The translations under genes and the position numbers were made by a program. Of a stretch of 43,369 bases of DNA, positions 1 through 8,625 are shown in pieces. Every line of letters begins with the position of its first letter. Positions within the stretch are counted from its first letter, which is position 1. Below the pieces are notes generated by a model. That model was not told the DNA's origin and did no database searches. It was given only the letters and a program-made list of their open reading frames with translations. This DNA comes from JBAWYM01 sp037143575 (lineage in GTDB: Bacteria > Patescibacteriota > Gracilibacteria > Peribacterales > Peribacteraceae), in contig JBAWYM010000008.1 of NCBI GenBank assembly GCA_037143575.1, positions 1-43,369 on the forward strand, read 5' to 3'.

Positions 1-2315
1 GTCCTCTGCACCCCGAGGCGCACGGCGATACTCGGCATCATGAGGCGCAGGGCTTCCATGGGATTCTTCTGCTCGGTGATTTGATTGCCGAGCGAAAGGC
101 CAAGCGCAGCAAAGGTCACGGGAGGATCGGAGAGGAGACGCCCCATGGCGAAGGCACAGAGCACCGGAGGCATGGAGGCTGGAAGCCCGCTCACCTGACA
201 CAGCGCGCGATCCAGACTCTCGATGAGGGCAGCGGGGCTGTAGGAAGGAATGGGCGGCGGAGCAATGACCGGCAGCAGGGTGAGAGAGGCATTGCGAGGG
301 TCGGGGCGTATGCAGGCATCCCAGGGATACGATTCATCCGCGCTGATGAGTCCGGTGCGTCCGGGGATGAGGCGCGATTCCTCGGTCATCTGCTCGGTGC
401 ACTGCCCGAGCATGCAGAGATTATTGCCGATGGTATTTTCGTAGCGGGAACGGCAGCCCGGGGAACAGGAGTTCTTGAGGTTCTCCTCCATGGCGAGTGC
501 CCGGGGTTCCGACTGCTGCATATTCGTCACGAGATCTTCGCAGGAGGCAGCTGGAGTGTCTTCCGACTGATTCCATACTTTGCGCAGGACAGTATTGACG
601 TCATCACCAGACAGCGGCGAACACGCATTGGCGCCGAACTTCGTGCAGCGGAGATTGGCTAAAGCACTCGCGCACTCATCGATGGAGTAGCCGGTGGCCT
701 GGAGCTTCCCGTCCTGCGCCATGGCCTTGCACATCACGGCATAGGCTTCCCGTTCGTTGGCACAGCAGTGCGCGGCATCGGGGACTATCTGATCGAGGGT
801 GAGATTGGGGGCGAGTGAGCAGAACTGCTGTGCATGGACGAGCTCACGGAGCAGGTCGTAGCGTAGCTGTGTAGGGGGATTGCCCGAATGCAAACAGATT
901 TTGATGGTGCCGTTCTCATCCTTGGGCGATGCTGCGCTGCGACCCTCAGGGCAGCTGCCGCAGACGACGTCTACGGCACACTGACCGCACGTATTCGGGA
1001 CCCGTCCAGCATCTTTGCCCGGGGTATCGGCGACAAGAGGATCGGTCTCGGCCATGGACGTCTTCCACCAGCCGATGCGGCAGATATCCGGACCGGATGT
1101 CGTGAGATTGGTCGGCTCCGTGAAACGCGACGGGACGCACGATGTGAGCCGGATCGCGCGCGGGTCACTGTCATCTTCCATATTCTGCTCATGGCAACTC
1201 TCCCTCTCCTGTGGCCTGCAGAGATACCCCAACGCATTCAGCGGCAGATTGCAGAGCCCTTCGGAATCCTTTGGGGCTGCGGGTGCATCAGGATAGAGAC
1301 CGCCGGGAATAATATGCAAATCTTTCACGACCGAGCAGTACGGATCACTCTGCATCTCCGCCAGACAATCGGGAGCATTCGGCTCGGGAACGAGAGAGGG
1401 CAACACAGGATCGATGGCCACATCCCACGAGAGACCGACATCTCGCACCACGGTCCCCAGCACATTCTTCGCCTTCATCCAGACGATCACATGCGCTGCG
1501 CCCTCGAGAGCCTTCTCGGGGAAGAGCGCCGACTCCCCAGGAGTAAGTGGAGGATCGTAATCACCGGCCGATGCTGGAAGCGCGTCACGAAGCGATTGCA
1601 GAGTATTTTCGATACTGCACCACCGCCGGACGGTGAGCTGTTGCAATTCACCATTGCCGGCCTGATCGTTGCAGGATTTCGATCCATCGAGGAAACTCGC
1701 CACGCCGTAGCGGTACCTCCACACCGCATCGGTGTTCACATTCTGCTCGTCTTTCAGGAGGGTATTGCTGATTTGATTAAAGAGATCATCTGTGACCGCT
1801 GCCGGTCGCTGTGCGATGCGTAGAGTCCCCGCACGAATGGGGGTGGAGATCACATCCGTTCCGCCCTGCCACAGGCGGACGATGCCCGGCAGCCTCAGGG
1901 AAAATGAAAGGGGCTCACCCTGAAATCCGTCACTCCCGAGCTCATTGCTCTCCGCAGTGAGCAGAAGAGAGCGTCCCAGTGCTTGGAATCTGCGTGTCTC
2001 CGCCGCGACGGTCGAAAGCGACTGGAAGATCGTCGGACAATCCGTGAGTGAGCGTCTTCCGGACTGGCAGAACTTCTGGAGCTGACCTGCGGCGATCGCA
2101 TCCGCATCTTCAGGAGTGATCGTGATGTGCTCCCCCTTGGCAACCCCCACGAGGAAATCGCGGAGCTGGCTATCCGCCTTCCCTGCCGGAGCCTCGCTCT
2201 CCAGATGCACCTTCAGCCGTTCGTAGATGCGAAAATCTGCAGCATGAATGGGAGAAATCCCCGAGAGGAATGCGAGAGTGAGGGCGCTGCCGATGAGGGC
2301 GGGAGAATGCTTCAC
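1..2315 (-). CDS. Exported Cys-containing protein of unknown function (C-terminus beyond window)
   Basis: Translating the minus strand gives one open frame from a GTG at 2315-2313 to the window edge, about 771 codons without a stop. The protein begins with a short basic end and a hydrophobic stretch (HSPALIGSALTLAFLSG) and a likely signal-peptidase I site after IHA-A, so it should be exported. The mature part has many cysteines in pairs (CGQCAVDVVCGSC, HCCANE, CSPGC), which suggests disulphides outside the cytoplasm. The GTG overlaps the stop of the upstream gene (GTGA), so it is probably translated by coupling as the last known member of a four-gene operon. I recognise no domain. Plus-strand frames in this stretch are shadows. 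Confidence is high that it is a real gene and nil for a function. Confidence 0.85.
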   Translation of the reverse strand, partial: MKHSPALIGSALTLAFLSGISPIHAADFRIYERLKVHLESEAPAGKADSQLRDFLVGVAKGEHITITPEDADAIAAGQLQKFCQSGRRSLTDCPTIFQSLSTVAAETRRFQALGRSLLLTAESNELGSDGFQGEPLSFSLRLPGIVRLWQGGTDVISTPIRAGTLRIAQRPAAVTDDLFNQISNTLLKDEQNVNTDAVWRYRYGVASFLDGSKSCNDQAGNGELQQLTVRRWCSIENTLQSLRDALPASAGDYDPPLTPGESALFPEKALEGAAHVIVWMKAKNVLGTVVRDVGLSWDVAIDPVLPSLVPEPNAPDCLAEMQSDPYCSVVKDLHIIPGGLYPDAPAAPKDSEGLCNLPLNALGYLCRPQERESCHEQNMEDDSDPRAIRLTSCVPSRFTEPTNLTTSGPDICRIGWWKTSMAETDPLVADTPGKDAGRVPNTCGQCAVDVVCGSCPEGRSAASPKDENGTIKICLHSGNPPTQLRYDLLRELVHAQQFCSLAPNLTLDQIVPDAAHCCANEREAYAVMCKAMAQDGKLQATGYSIDECASALANLRCTKFGANACSPLSGDDVNTVLRKVWNQSEDTPAASCEDLVTNMQQSEPRALAMEENLKNSCSPGCRSRYENTIGNNLCMLGQCTEQMTEESRLIPGRTGLISADESYPWDACIRPDPRNASLTLLPVIAPPPIPSYSPAALIESLDRALCQVSGLPASMPPVLCAFAMGRLLSDPPVTFAALGLSLGNQITEQKNPMEALRLMMPSIAVRLGVQR

Positions 2316-3223
2316 AGGGAGAGGTCGCGCAGTGGGTCTTTGCTGTTGGAGATACGGGGGAAGCAGGAGCCGGCTTCGGCGGCGAGCCCTGCGGCATTGC
2401 GGATGTCGAGCGAAGCCCGTTCGATGCACTGCAGACTCGCATCGAGCGGAAGGAGCCGATCCAGACCCGCGATGACCGTGAGTGTGCGGTTGAGGAGCGG
2501 ACGGGCAAGAAGGAGCTCGCGTTCGATCACGGCATTCTGCTTGCTCATCTCCAGGCCGAGGGACCCCAGCGTCATCTGCACTTCCGCACTTGTATCGCCG
2601 AGTGTCGCCCGCGCCTGCTGATCCGCCGTCCATTTCTGCGCATCGAGAGCAAGGTAGTACTGACGTTCCTTGAGAGCACATTCGTAGATCCGCAGATACT
2701 CCTGGAGCACAGGAGCGATATCGATGCGCGAGAGGGACCGCCCGTCCTTCCAGGTGGGAAGCAATCGGGCGAGGGCCGCGAGCTTCTCCCCCGGAGAGAG
2801 GAATTCCTCGGTATTCCCCGCCTGGCACATCGCGCTCTTCCCGATGGTCTGCAGATGATCTTCGACGATGGATGCCACCCGATCGTGGTACTGCGTTGGC
2901 CAGGAGAAAAACGCTGCAACGGTAAATCCGAGGGACTTCGAAGCGTCACTGTTGCGTGAACAGGGTGAAAGGAAAGGGTCGCGCGCGATGGTGGTCGCCG
3001 CGTCTTCGGCGAAGACTCTGCTTCGGATACCCGGAAGCGCGAAGAGGAGGACGGCGAAGGCAAGAAGGCAAGAAGGCAATAAGGCAACGAAGATCGAACC
3101 TCTTGCCTTTTTGTCTTTTTGCCCTCTTGCCTTTTCTCCGACCCCACAACAACTCACCGCAACCTTCGTCGAGTGAACAAGGGGCCAAAGGTGAAGAGAG
3201 GTTTTCTTCAACATATTTATCAT
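2312..3223 (-). CDS. Exported protein of unknown function, signal peptide built over a palindromic repeat
   Basis: 303 residues. The ATG at 3223 overlaps the stop of the preceding gene (ATGA), which decides the start. The N-terminus is odd: about 40 residues (KARGQKDKKARG...) precede a hydrophobic core (FVALLPSCLLAFAVLLFAL) and a signal-peptidase-like site (SRVFA-ED). The DNA for this stretch is an imperfect inverted repeat at 3059-3131. The mature part is helical with a few cysteines and no family I know; it loosely resembles the next gene in length and in its Cys-ending helical tail, so the two may be distant paralogues. It sits third in the exported-protein operon and overlaps the following gene by four bases. 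Confidence 0.8.
   Translation of the reverse strand: MINMLKKTSLHLWPLVHSTKVAVSCCGVGEKARGQKDKKARGSIFVALLPSCLLAFAVLLFALPGIRSRVFAEDAATTIARDPFLSPCSRNSDASKSLGFTVAAFFSWPTQYHDRVASIVEDHLQTIGKSAMCQAGNTEEFLSPGEKLAALARLLPTWKDGRSLSRIDIAPVLQEYLRIYECALKERQYYLALDAQKWTADQQARATLGDTSAEVQMTLGSLGLEMSKQNAVIERELLLARPLLNRTLTVIAGLDRLLPLDASLQCIERASLDIRNAAGLAAEAGSCFPRISNSKDPLRDLSL
3059..3131. repeat. Imperfect inverted repeat lying inside a signal-peptide coding region
   Basis: The left arm (3059-3087) is built of GGCAAGAA units. The right arm (3103-3131) is its approximate reverse complement, built of TTGCC and TTTTT units. It has the look of the intergenic repeats elsewhere in the window but is read through in frame, and its right arm codes for the basic region before the signal-peptide core while the left arm codes for the core. 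Confidence 0.7.
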
Positions 3224-4044
3224 GGCAGAGGAGCAGGTTCACAACTCCCCGAGAAACAGGGGATCCGGCTGAGGGTGCCGAGGAGGCCGACGACACTGCG
3301 CAGCGTCCCGGCGATCGGCCAGCGGATCGAGAGGAGGAAGGCGTCGAAATTTCCCTCGATCTGCAAGAGCGAACGGTAGGAGGCATCATTCTCCACGGCC
3401 GTCAGGAGCATCGTCTCCTCATGATCGAGCAGACTTTTGCGAATGTCGCGGCAGTGGGTGAGGACATTTCCCGCAGCGATGCGCGTACCGCCAGCCTCTG
3501 CAATCTGACAAGCCGGCATCGCCTTCCTCTGCTCTCTGATACACCCGGGCACTTCGATAGTCATGAAATCCTGTCCCTCCCGATTGAGGGAGAGCTCCGC
3601 CGTACGACAGAGGACCAGTGTGCGACATTGCAGTGCGCGAAAAGCCTGCGTGAGACTGGGGACGAGATCGGAAGTGAGGACTCCACGCGTCTGGAAGATG
3701 CCGGATCGGACGGGAAATTCGCGGGCTGTTTCCATCTCCGCGTCACGGCGTTGCTCTTCTTCCCTGCCGGTCGCCATCGTTCGCCAGAGATTCTGGTCAG
3801 TCTTGATCCATGCATTGCCCTCTCGATCGAAGCGCACCTCTCCCGCACGGGCTTCTGCAGCCTTGGTCGATCCGAAGAGGACACTGCGGTACAGCCGCTC
3901 TTCGGATGCGAGCGATCGCTCCACGGCATCGGTACAGAGAGGACCACTGGCGGTCGTCTCCGCATGCGAGGACCCCGCAAGACTGAGGAGAACTCCGCAG
4001 AGGAGAAGGAGAACGGGAATGCTGGAGAAGGGCATCTTTCGCAT
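3220..4044 (-). CDS. Exported protein of unknown function
   Basis: 274 residues from the ATG at 4044, which shares one base with the stop of the upstream gene (TGATG). The frame stays open further upstream, but that extension is arginine-rich nonsense overlapping the previous gene. The N-terminus MRKMPFSSIPVLLLLCGVLL ends in SSHA-ET, a clear signal peptide. The mature protein is helical, has about eight cysteines, and ends in a CFSGSC tail. No family recognised. It is the second gene of a tightly packed four-gene operon of exported proteins, which argues that the products act together outside the membrane. Confidence 0.85.
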   Translation of the reverse strand: MRKMPFSSIPVLLLLCGVLLSLAGSSHAETTASGPLCTDAVERSLASEERLYRSVLFGSTKAAEARAGEVRFDREGNAWIKTDQNLWRTMATGREEEQRRDAEMETAREFPVRSGIFQTRGVLTSDLVPSLTQAFRALQCRTLVLCRTAELSLNREGQDFMTIEVPGCIREQRKAMPACQIAEAGGTRIAAGNVLTHCRDIRKSLLDHEETMLLTAVENDASYRSLLQIEGNFDAFLLSIRWPIAGTLRSVVGLLGTLSRIPCFSGSCEPAPLP

Positions 4045-7000
4045 CACGACGGAGAGGAGGAAGACTGATACTCGAGAGGGACAGCACGCGGGACATCGAA
4101 GGAAGGCAGAATCTTGTCGGGAGAGGATACGAGCGGGAATTCCTCGGGAGCCTTCTTCTTCAATGTTTGCTCGCGCACGGAATTCTGGATATCCGTGACC
4201 GCCTGATCCGTCGCAGATGCCGCACCCTCGACACTCCATCCCTGACGCGGGAGGACATTCGTCGCATTCAAGACCAGACAGGCGAAGTCTTCGCGCGGAC
4301 ACGGAGGGCTCTCTTGGGGAATCGGCAGAGACCGGCTCGGCTGGAGCTCGGGGAGATCTGGTGTTGCGGTGGTGGCATTGCGCCACGCTCCGCGAGCAGC
4401 GAAATCCTCTTTGAGCTGAATAGCGGGGCGTGCGCCGATTCGTGTGAAACGCTCGCGGAGATCCATCTCCGTGTGGATACACGGCATCGTCCCAGTCTGC
4501 GCGCAGTCATAGCTTTCCTGCTGCTGAGTAAGGCTCTGCCAGAAGGTGCTGTATGTCTCATTCATCGCGGTGAGCATCGCCTGCATACGGAAGAGCACTT
4601 CCGGTGCGGTATCGGGCAGAACGGGAATCGATGGCCGAATGACAGCAGGCTCGCTCTTCACGATCACGGAGGTCGGGAGCATCATGTCGATGACAGTCTG
4701 GGAGATCGTGGGGACTGGCGGAAGGTCGCCGATGTTGCTGAGCTTCTCGAGGCGTGGAGAGAGGTCCTGCACTGATGTATAGAACGCCGGCGGAGCGAAC
4801 ATCGCGACGTCGAGACGGATCTGGAGAGGTTTCAAAACGGGGATACGCACCGTCCCGGTGGAAACGCGCAGCGCCGTGAGGTCGTAGACGAGATCCGGAA
4901 GTGGATCGACTTTGATGCGCGGGAAGGTTGTATCCGAAGGCGCGGCAATGGCGCTATCGATCCCCGCCACGAGATCGCGCGAACCGGGCATCCCGGGCAT
5001 CCAGGAATCGAGGAGGGAGTAAATGGGAGTGGTGAAGCGGTCATTGCGGCACCACGGCATGTTCGTGACATCGTGGAAGCGGCGGTACGTCTTCTGCACT
5101 TCTTCCCACTGCGGCTTCACCGCCATCACGTTCGTCCATGCTGTCTGGAAGGTGCGCAGTCCCTCGGCATTCGCCTGAAGCCACTCTGTAATGTGCGAAG
5201 CGATATCCGCCTGCGAGACGAGAATCTGCTGAAGAGTGCGAGCGAGCTCGGCACGCATTGCGCGGACGTCGTCGATCCGGTCCGCGTAGCCCTCGAGTTT
5301 CTGCGCAATGGCCTCCGCTTTCGTCCGTCCCTCGCCCTGCTCCTGCCGCTGTGCCCACCCGTACCATCCCTGTGCCAATGATCGCAGCTCCACCGCGGAA
5401 GCGAGCGGAACGACGACGGTCACCGGTTCTTCCTGAATATTGCTGAGGAGCGACCGCTCGAGGTACGCGCTCACTTCGGAAACGAGATCCTCTCCGGCTT
5501 TCAGCTGCGCATCGATGGTCAGCAAATTCCGCGGAACCTCGGACCGTGGGTTGGACCGTGGGTTTTGAACCCACGTAGATGAAGTTGGCGGCGTGAGGAA
5601 CGGATCAGCCGGATCCAGCCCAAGCGAGCGCGGAAACGGCAGGATGAGGCGGACAATAGGCGGCGTGAAAAGCCGCTGCATAGCGGTCTCCTGCTCCTGC
5701 CACCACTCCACGATCGTTCGTCGCCCGGGCCGGTCATTGCTGACGGTATCGTCCGTCGCGCGGATGAGGGAAGCATCGGAGATTGGCTTGTCCTTGGACC
5801 CCGCAACCGTCGAAGTGATATCCACACTGTCGAGCGGGAGCATGGAGAGCGGAGCATTCTTGCCGTACGTCTCCGCCACCTTCTGCACATTCACGAACGA
5901 CACGGCATCTGAAACCTTCGTCACCCACAGATCGCCGACGGTCGGCCGATCCGGACGGGGGAAGGGCGGATCGTCTCCGTGTTCGTTCACGCCGTACTCG
6001 CCCTTGCCGGTCTGCGATTGCCGCATATTCTGGAAACTCTCATCTGGAGGACGATTATTAAGATCGATCACACAGCGCTGATCCTTGGCAACAGTACGCT
6101 GCTCCTTGGGGTCGTACTCCTCATACTGTCCGTAGCACTCCACGGGAATTCCTTCGCGTATGGCGCTGTCATTCTGGAGTGAGCCGGTCTGTAGTACGCT
6201 GCGGTGGTAGCTCACCACGTATGTACGGAAGAACGACAAGTACGTACGTCCATTCACTTCTTTTCCCTTCCGGCATCCGGTCTCGAAGAGGTCCGTGACC
6301 GCCTGGCCATTCGCATCGACTCCGGGCGTATCCGGATCTTCCAATCCGTCGCCGCTGCAAGTGAGACAGTTGCGTTCGGCATCGGTCGCTTCGTCCGTGA
6401 CGCGGCTATTCGAACAGCAATAATTCCACTGAGTGACATAGCAACCATCAGGGAGATTCCGGGCATTCCCTTCTGCAGCCCTATCTTGGCATTCTCCACT
6501 CCATCCACCGATGTAAATCCCATAAATGTCGTAGCAGTCCGCGAGCGCATACTGCCAGAAGTTCAGCTTGGTACAGCGATCCCTGCAGTCCGTCTCATTC
6601 GTACAGGGGACATTCCCCGTTGCGGTCGGATCATCCGTGTACGGGAAATTCGGACCATATTCATTGAGGCCACAGACAGTAGATAATCCAGAAGCATAGT
6701 TTGTATCTGGGAACAGGAACCCGTCCCGCTTCGCCCCCGCCGTCTCGTTGCGCCAGGCCATGCCGCTCCAGAGCACTTCCTTCTTCGCGATTCCATTTTC
6801 CATGACGATGCCCTCGCGCCCCGGAGCTCCATCGACCTTCGGGATGAAGTCGGCAACGGATTTCGTAAGATCCCACCCGCCGCACTGCGCCTGTTCGAGA
6901 TCACTTTTTACCTGAGAAACATTACGCTCCACACCCTGATACGTCGCTGCTTGTTCGAGTGTAAGGGCGGCGGCATCTACCGTTGAGAGAAGGCCAATCG

Positions 7001-7061
7001 TCGCACTCGCGATGAGCATGGGGAGAAGCAAACGGCCTATTCTGAGTTGAGCGAGAATCAC
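4044..7061 (-). CDS. Large exported protein of unknown function, first gene of the operon
   Basis: 1005 residues. The N-terminus (MILAQLRIGRLLLPMLIASA to VDAAAL) is a signal peptide. The first 300 residues are rich in cysteine and aromatic residues (CTNETDCRDRC, YCCSNS, CLTCSGDG), as in disulphide-linked surface domains. The middle (about 500-640) is predicted helical or coiled coil, and the C-terminal third is proline-rich with few cysteines. A direct repeat plus hairpin at 5541-5575 is read through in frame near residue 500 (NPRSNPRSEVP). A strong bidirectional terminator lies upstream at 7137-7178. I see no adhesin, pilin or secretion-system domain I could name. Surface structure or envelope complex is inference from export and operon context. 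Confidence 0.85.
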   Translation of the reverse strand: MILAQLRIGRLLLPMLIASATIGLLSTVDAAALTLEQAATYQGVERNVSQVKSDLEQAQCGGWDLTKSVADFIPKVDGAPGREGIVMENGIAKKEVLWSGMAWRNETAGAKRDGFLFPDTNYASGLSTVCGLNEYGPNFPYTDDPTATGNVPCTNETDCRDRCTKLNFWQYALADCYDIYGIYIGGWSGECQDRAAEGNARNLPDGCYVTQWNYCCSNSRVTDEATDAERNCLTCSGDGLEDPDTPGVDANGQAVTDLFETGCRKGKEVNGRTYLSFFRTYVVSYHRSVLQTGSLQNDSAIREGIPVECYGQYEEYDPKEQRTVAKDQRCVIDLNNRPPDESFQNMRQSQTGKGEYGVNEHGDDPPFPRPDRPTVGDLWVTKVSDAVSFVNVQKVAETYGKNAPLSMLPLDSVDITSTVAGSKDKPISDASLIRATDDTVSNDRPGRRTIVEWWQEQETAMQRLFTPPIVRLILPFPRSLGLDPADPFLTPPTSSTWVQNPRSNPRSEVPRNLLTIDAQLKAGEDLVSEVSAYLERSLLSNIQEEPVTVVVPLASAVELRSLAQGWYGWAQRQEQGEGRTKAEAIAQKLEGYADRIDDVRAMRAELARTLQQILVSQADIASHITEWLQANAEGLRTFQTAWTNVMAVKPQWEEVQKTYRRFHDVTNMPWCRNDRFTTPIYSLLDSWMPGMPGSRDLVAGIDSAIAAPSDTTFPRIKVDPLPDLVYDLTALRVSTGTVRIPVLKPLQIRLDVAMFAPPAFYTSVQDLSPRLEKLSNIGDLPPVPTISQTVIDMMLPTSVIVKSEPAVIRPSIPVLPDTAPEVLFRMQAMLTAMNETYSTFWQSLTQQQESYDCAQTGTMPCIHTEMDLRERFTRIGARPAIQLKEDFAARGAWRNATTATPDLPELQPSRSLPIPQESPPCPREDFACLVLNATNVLPRQGWSVEGAASATDQAVTDIQNSVREQTLKKKAPEEFPLVSSPDKILPSFDVPRAVPLEYQSSSSPS
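5541..5575. repeat. Direct repeat plus hairpin inside a coding region
   Basis: GGACCGTGGGTT occurs twice in a row (5541-5552, 5553-5564). The second copy forms a perfect 8-bp stem, CGTGGGTT/AACCCACG, with a three-base loop. It is in frame inside the 1005-residue exported protein and looks like an inserted intergenic-type palindrome. Confidence 0.6.
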
Positions 7062-7136
7062 GTCCGCGGGATTTTAGCATTACAGAGGCGAGAGATGTGA
7101 TGACGAGAGGGGATGAAAGGTGTGTAAGCGAATAAC

Positions 7137-7178
7137 AAAAAAACGTAGGACAGGAACATTCCTGTCCTACGTTTTTTT
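7137..7178. terminator. Bidirectional intrinsic terminator
   Basis: AACGTAGGACAGGAA and its perfect reverse complement are separated by two bases and flanked by an A-run on the left and a T-run on the right, so the stem with U-tract works in both directions. It insulates the exported-protein operon (minus) from the plus-strand gene at 7299. Confidence 0.85.
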
Positions 7179-7264
7179 GTTTTTCGCGGCCTCGTCCGTT
7201 CCCTCTCGCTTCCAAGGCGAACATTCGAAGGAATGTATGGAACAGAATTCGGGCGCGCAAATAA

Positions 7265-7292
7265 TTGACTCGCCATCATAAGATTCTATATT
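7265..7292 (+). promoter_or_regulatory. Sigma-70-type promoter, leaderless
   Basis: TTGACT (7265-7270), 16-bp spacer, TATATT (7287-7292). Only six bases separate the -10 box from the ATG at 7299, so transcription should start at about the A of the start codon. Confidence 0.65.
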
Positions 7293-7298
7293 CACATT

Positions 7299-7583
7299 AT
7301 GAACAGAAATTGGGATCGACCTGAAACCACAGAAGAATTCCACAATGAACAAAGGCGGTTGCGCTATGCTCCCTTGCAACCCGCAATCGCAATCGATTTG
7401 CACCATCGGAGAATGTCCGCCGGGATCCCTGATTTTGACGGGCATCGAGTTGTCTATTGGAGTTCTACATATGAGTTTTGGATGAGATTAAAAGAGCTTC
7501 TCCGAGAAATTCTTCAGCCAGACCAAGTAGGTTCATTTGCTTTGCCAGTATCATTCATCAAAACTCATCACAAACCTCAATAA
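7299..7583 (+). CDS. Small hypothetical protein
   Basis: 94 residues (MNRNWDRPETTEEFHN...). It is a soluble, charged protein with a WSSTYEFWMRLKELLREIL helix in the second half. No homologue recognised. Support comes from a well-placed promoter (7265-7292) directly before the ATG, a hairpin after the stop (7603-7638) and the absence of a better frame on either strand. It is transcribed away from the exported-protein operon and faces the kinase gene. Confidence 0.5.
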   Translation: MNRNWDRPETTEEFHNEQRRLRYAPLQPAIAIDLHHRRMSAGIPDFDGHRVVYWSSTYEFWMRLKELLREILQPDQVGSFALPVSFIKTHHKPQ

Positions 7584-7602
7584 ATCCATTCATATCATTG
7601 GG

Positions 7603-7638
7603 GAAACATAGGATAGGAATATGCGTATCCTCCGTTTC
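7603..7638 (+). terminator. Possible stem-loop after the small hypothetical gene
   Basis: GAAAC...GTTTC encloses GGATA...TATCC, a two-part stem 20 bases after the stop codon. No clear U-tract follows, so termination is only a guess. Confidence 0.3.
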
Positions 7639-7649
7639 TCTCCTCATCC

Positions 7650-8600
7650 CTAATAACCAATCCCTAATCCCCCATACGCCCCCTCCATCCTCGCCATCAC
7701 CTCCTCCTTATCCACATCTTCCAGTAGCGTCCCCTCGATCTCGACCACAAACGAACCCAGTGCCGCTCCGAGCTGACAGGATTTCAAGAGCGTCCATCCG
7801 CTCGTCAGACCCGTGAGGAAACCCGCTCGGAAAGCATCTCCTGCTCCTGTGGGATTGAGGACTTTCTCGGGCGTGCAGGCAGCGATGTCCGTGCGCTCGC
7901 CGTTGTCGTAGAGCGAGCAGCCTTTTTCCCCGCGGGTGATGATGAGGAGTGGGATACTCTTCGCAAACTCCGCTTCCGTCATTCCCAGACGCCCAGCGAG
8001 CATCTGCGCTTCGAAGTCGTTGACGATTACCCCGGAGGCGCGATGGACCGTGCGACGCAATTCGTCATCGGAGAATGCCTGCATCTGCTGCCCCGGGTCG
8101 AAGAGCACCGGAATTTTTTGTGCACTGCACCACTCCACCGCCCGCAGCATCATCGTTACCGCCCGCGGACTCACGATGGCCCAGGCAATCTCTTCACGAT
8201 CCTCCGAGAGATCGGGCCATGATCCGAAGGCATCCGCACCAGGGTGAAAGAATGTGATCTGCCGTTCGCCGCTGTCTGTGGCCACGATGGCCGTCGCCGT
8301 TGCATGGTCCGGTAAGGTTTCCATCCGATCCGTCGCAATCCCCCGTTCGCGTAGGAGCGCCATGTATGGCGCGCCATCGTTGCCAACGGTCGAAACCAGC
8401 AATGGAGACGCACCCATCAGATTCAGATTCCACGCAATATTCGCCCCCGTGCCACCGTGATGACGCCGAAAATGCGGCGCGAGGAAGGCGACCGAGAGGT
8501 GCTCGAGAGCGGCGCCCCTGAGCGCATCGGCGAAGGAATTGTCGCTCTGGAGGAGGAGATCGTAGGCAACGGAACCTGTGATGAGGATTTTGGAAGACAT
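7650..8600 (-). CDS. PfkB/ribokinase-family carbohydrate or nucleoside kinase
   Basis: 316 residues, a normal length for the family. The first PfkB signature is seen as HHGGTGANIAWNL (residues 48-59, substrate-binding di-glycine). The second is NPTGAGDAFRAGF (249-261), with the catalytic base Asp255 and the anion hole. GEKGC at 224-228 and NDFEAQML at 194-201 fit the same fold. It transfers phosphate from ATP to a sugar or adenosine-like substrate in the cytosol; the substrate cannot be read from sequence. It follows the four-helix-bundle gene with only five bases between them, so the two are probably co-transcribed. Its last residues (LGIGY) are coded by a short repeat (CCCTAAT...CCAATCCCTAATCCC). 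Confidence 0.9.
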   Translation of the reverse strand: MSSKILITGSVAYDLLLQSDNSFADALRGAALEHLSVAFLAPHFRRHHGGTGANIAWNLNLMGASPLLVSTVGNDGAPYMALLRERGIATDRMETLPDHATATAIVATDSGERQITFFHPGADAFGSWPDLSEDREEIAWAIVSPRAVTMMLRAVEWCSAQKIPVLFDPGQQMQAFSDDELRRTVHRASGVIVNDFEAQMLAGRLGMTEAEFAKSIPLLIITRGEKGCSLYDNGERTDIAACTPEKVLNPTGAGDAFRAGFLTGLTSGWTLLKSCQLGAALGSFVVEIEGTLLEDVDKEEVMARMEGAYGGLGIGY

Positions 8601-8625
8601 AAGCTTTAAGTTTTAAGCTTTAAGC
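8601..8625. repeat. AAGCTTTAAG-type palindromic repeat
   Basis: AAGCTTTAAGTTTTAAGCTTTAAG lies between the four-helix-bundle gene and the kinase start and codes for the end of the former (RLKLKT). Related copies are at 8971-9005 and inside a coding region at 20553-20586. Confidence 0.6.

Noticed and set aside
81..2143. Plus-strand frames such as 888-1823 (311 codons) and 81-662
   Set aside because: They are antisense to one uninterrupted minus-strand frame with a signal peptide and operon overlap; the plus-strand translations are Arg/His-rich with no domain.
2956..4068. 370-codon plus-strand frame
   Set aside because: Antisense to the two coupled exported-protein genes; low-complexity charged translation.
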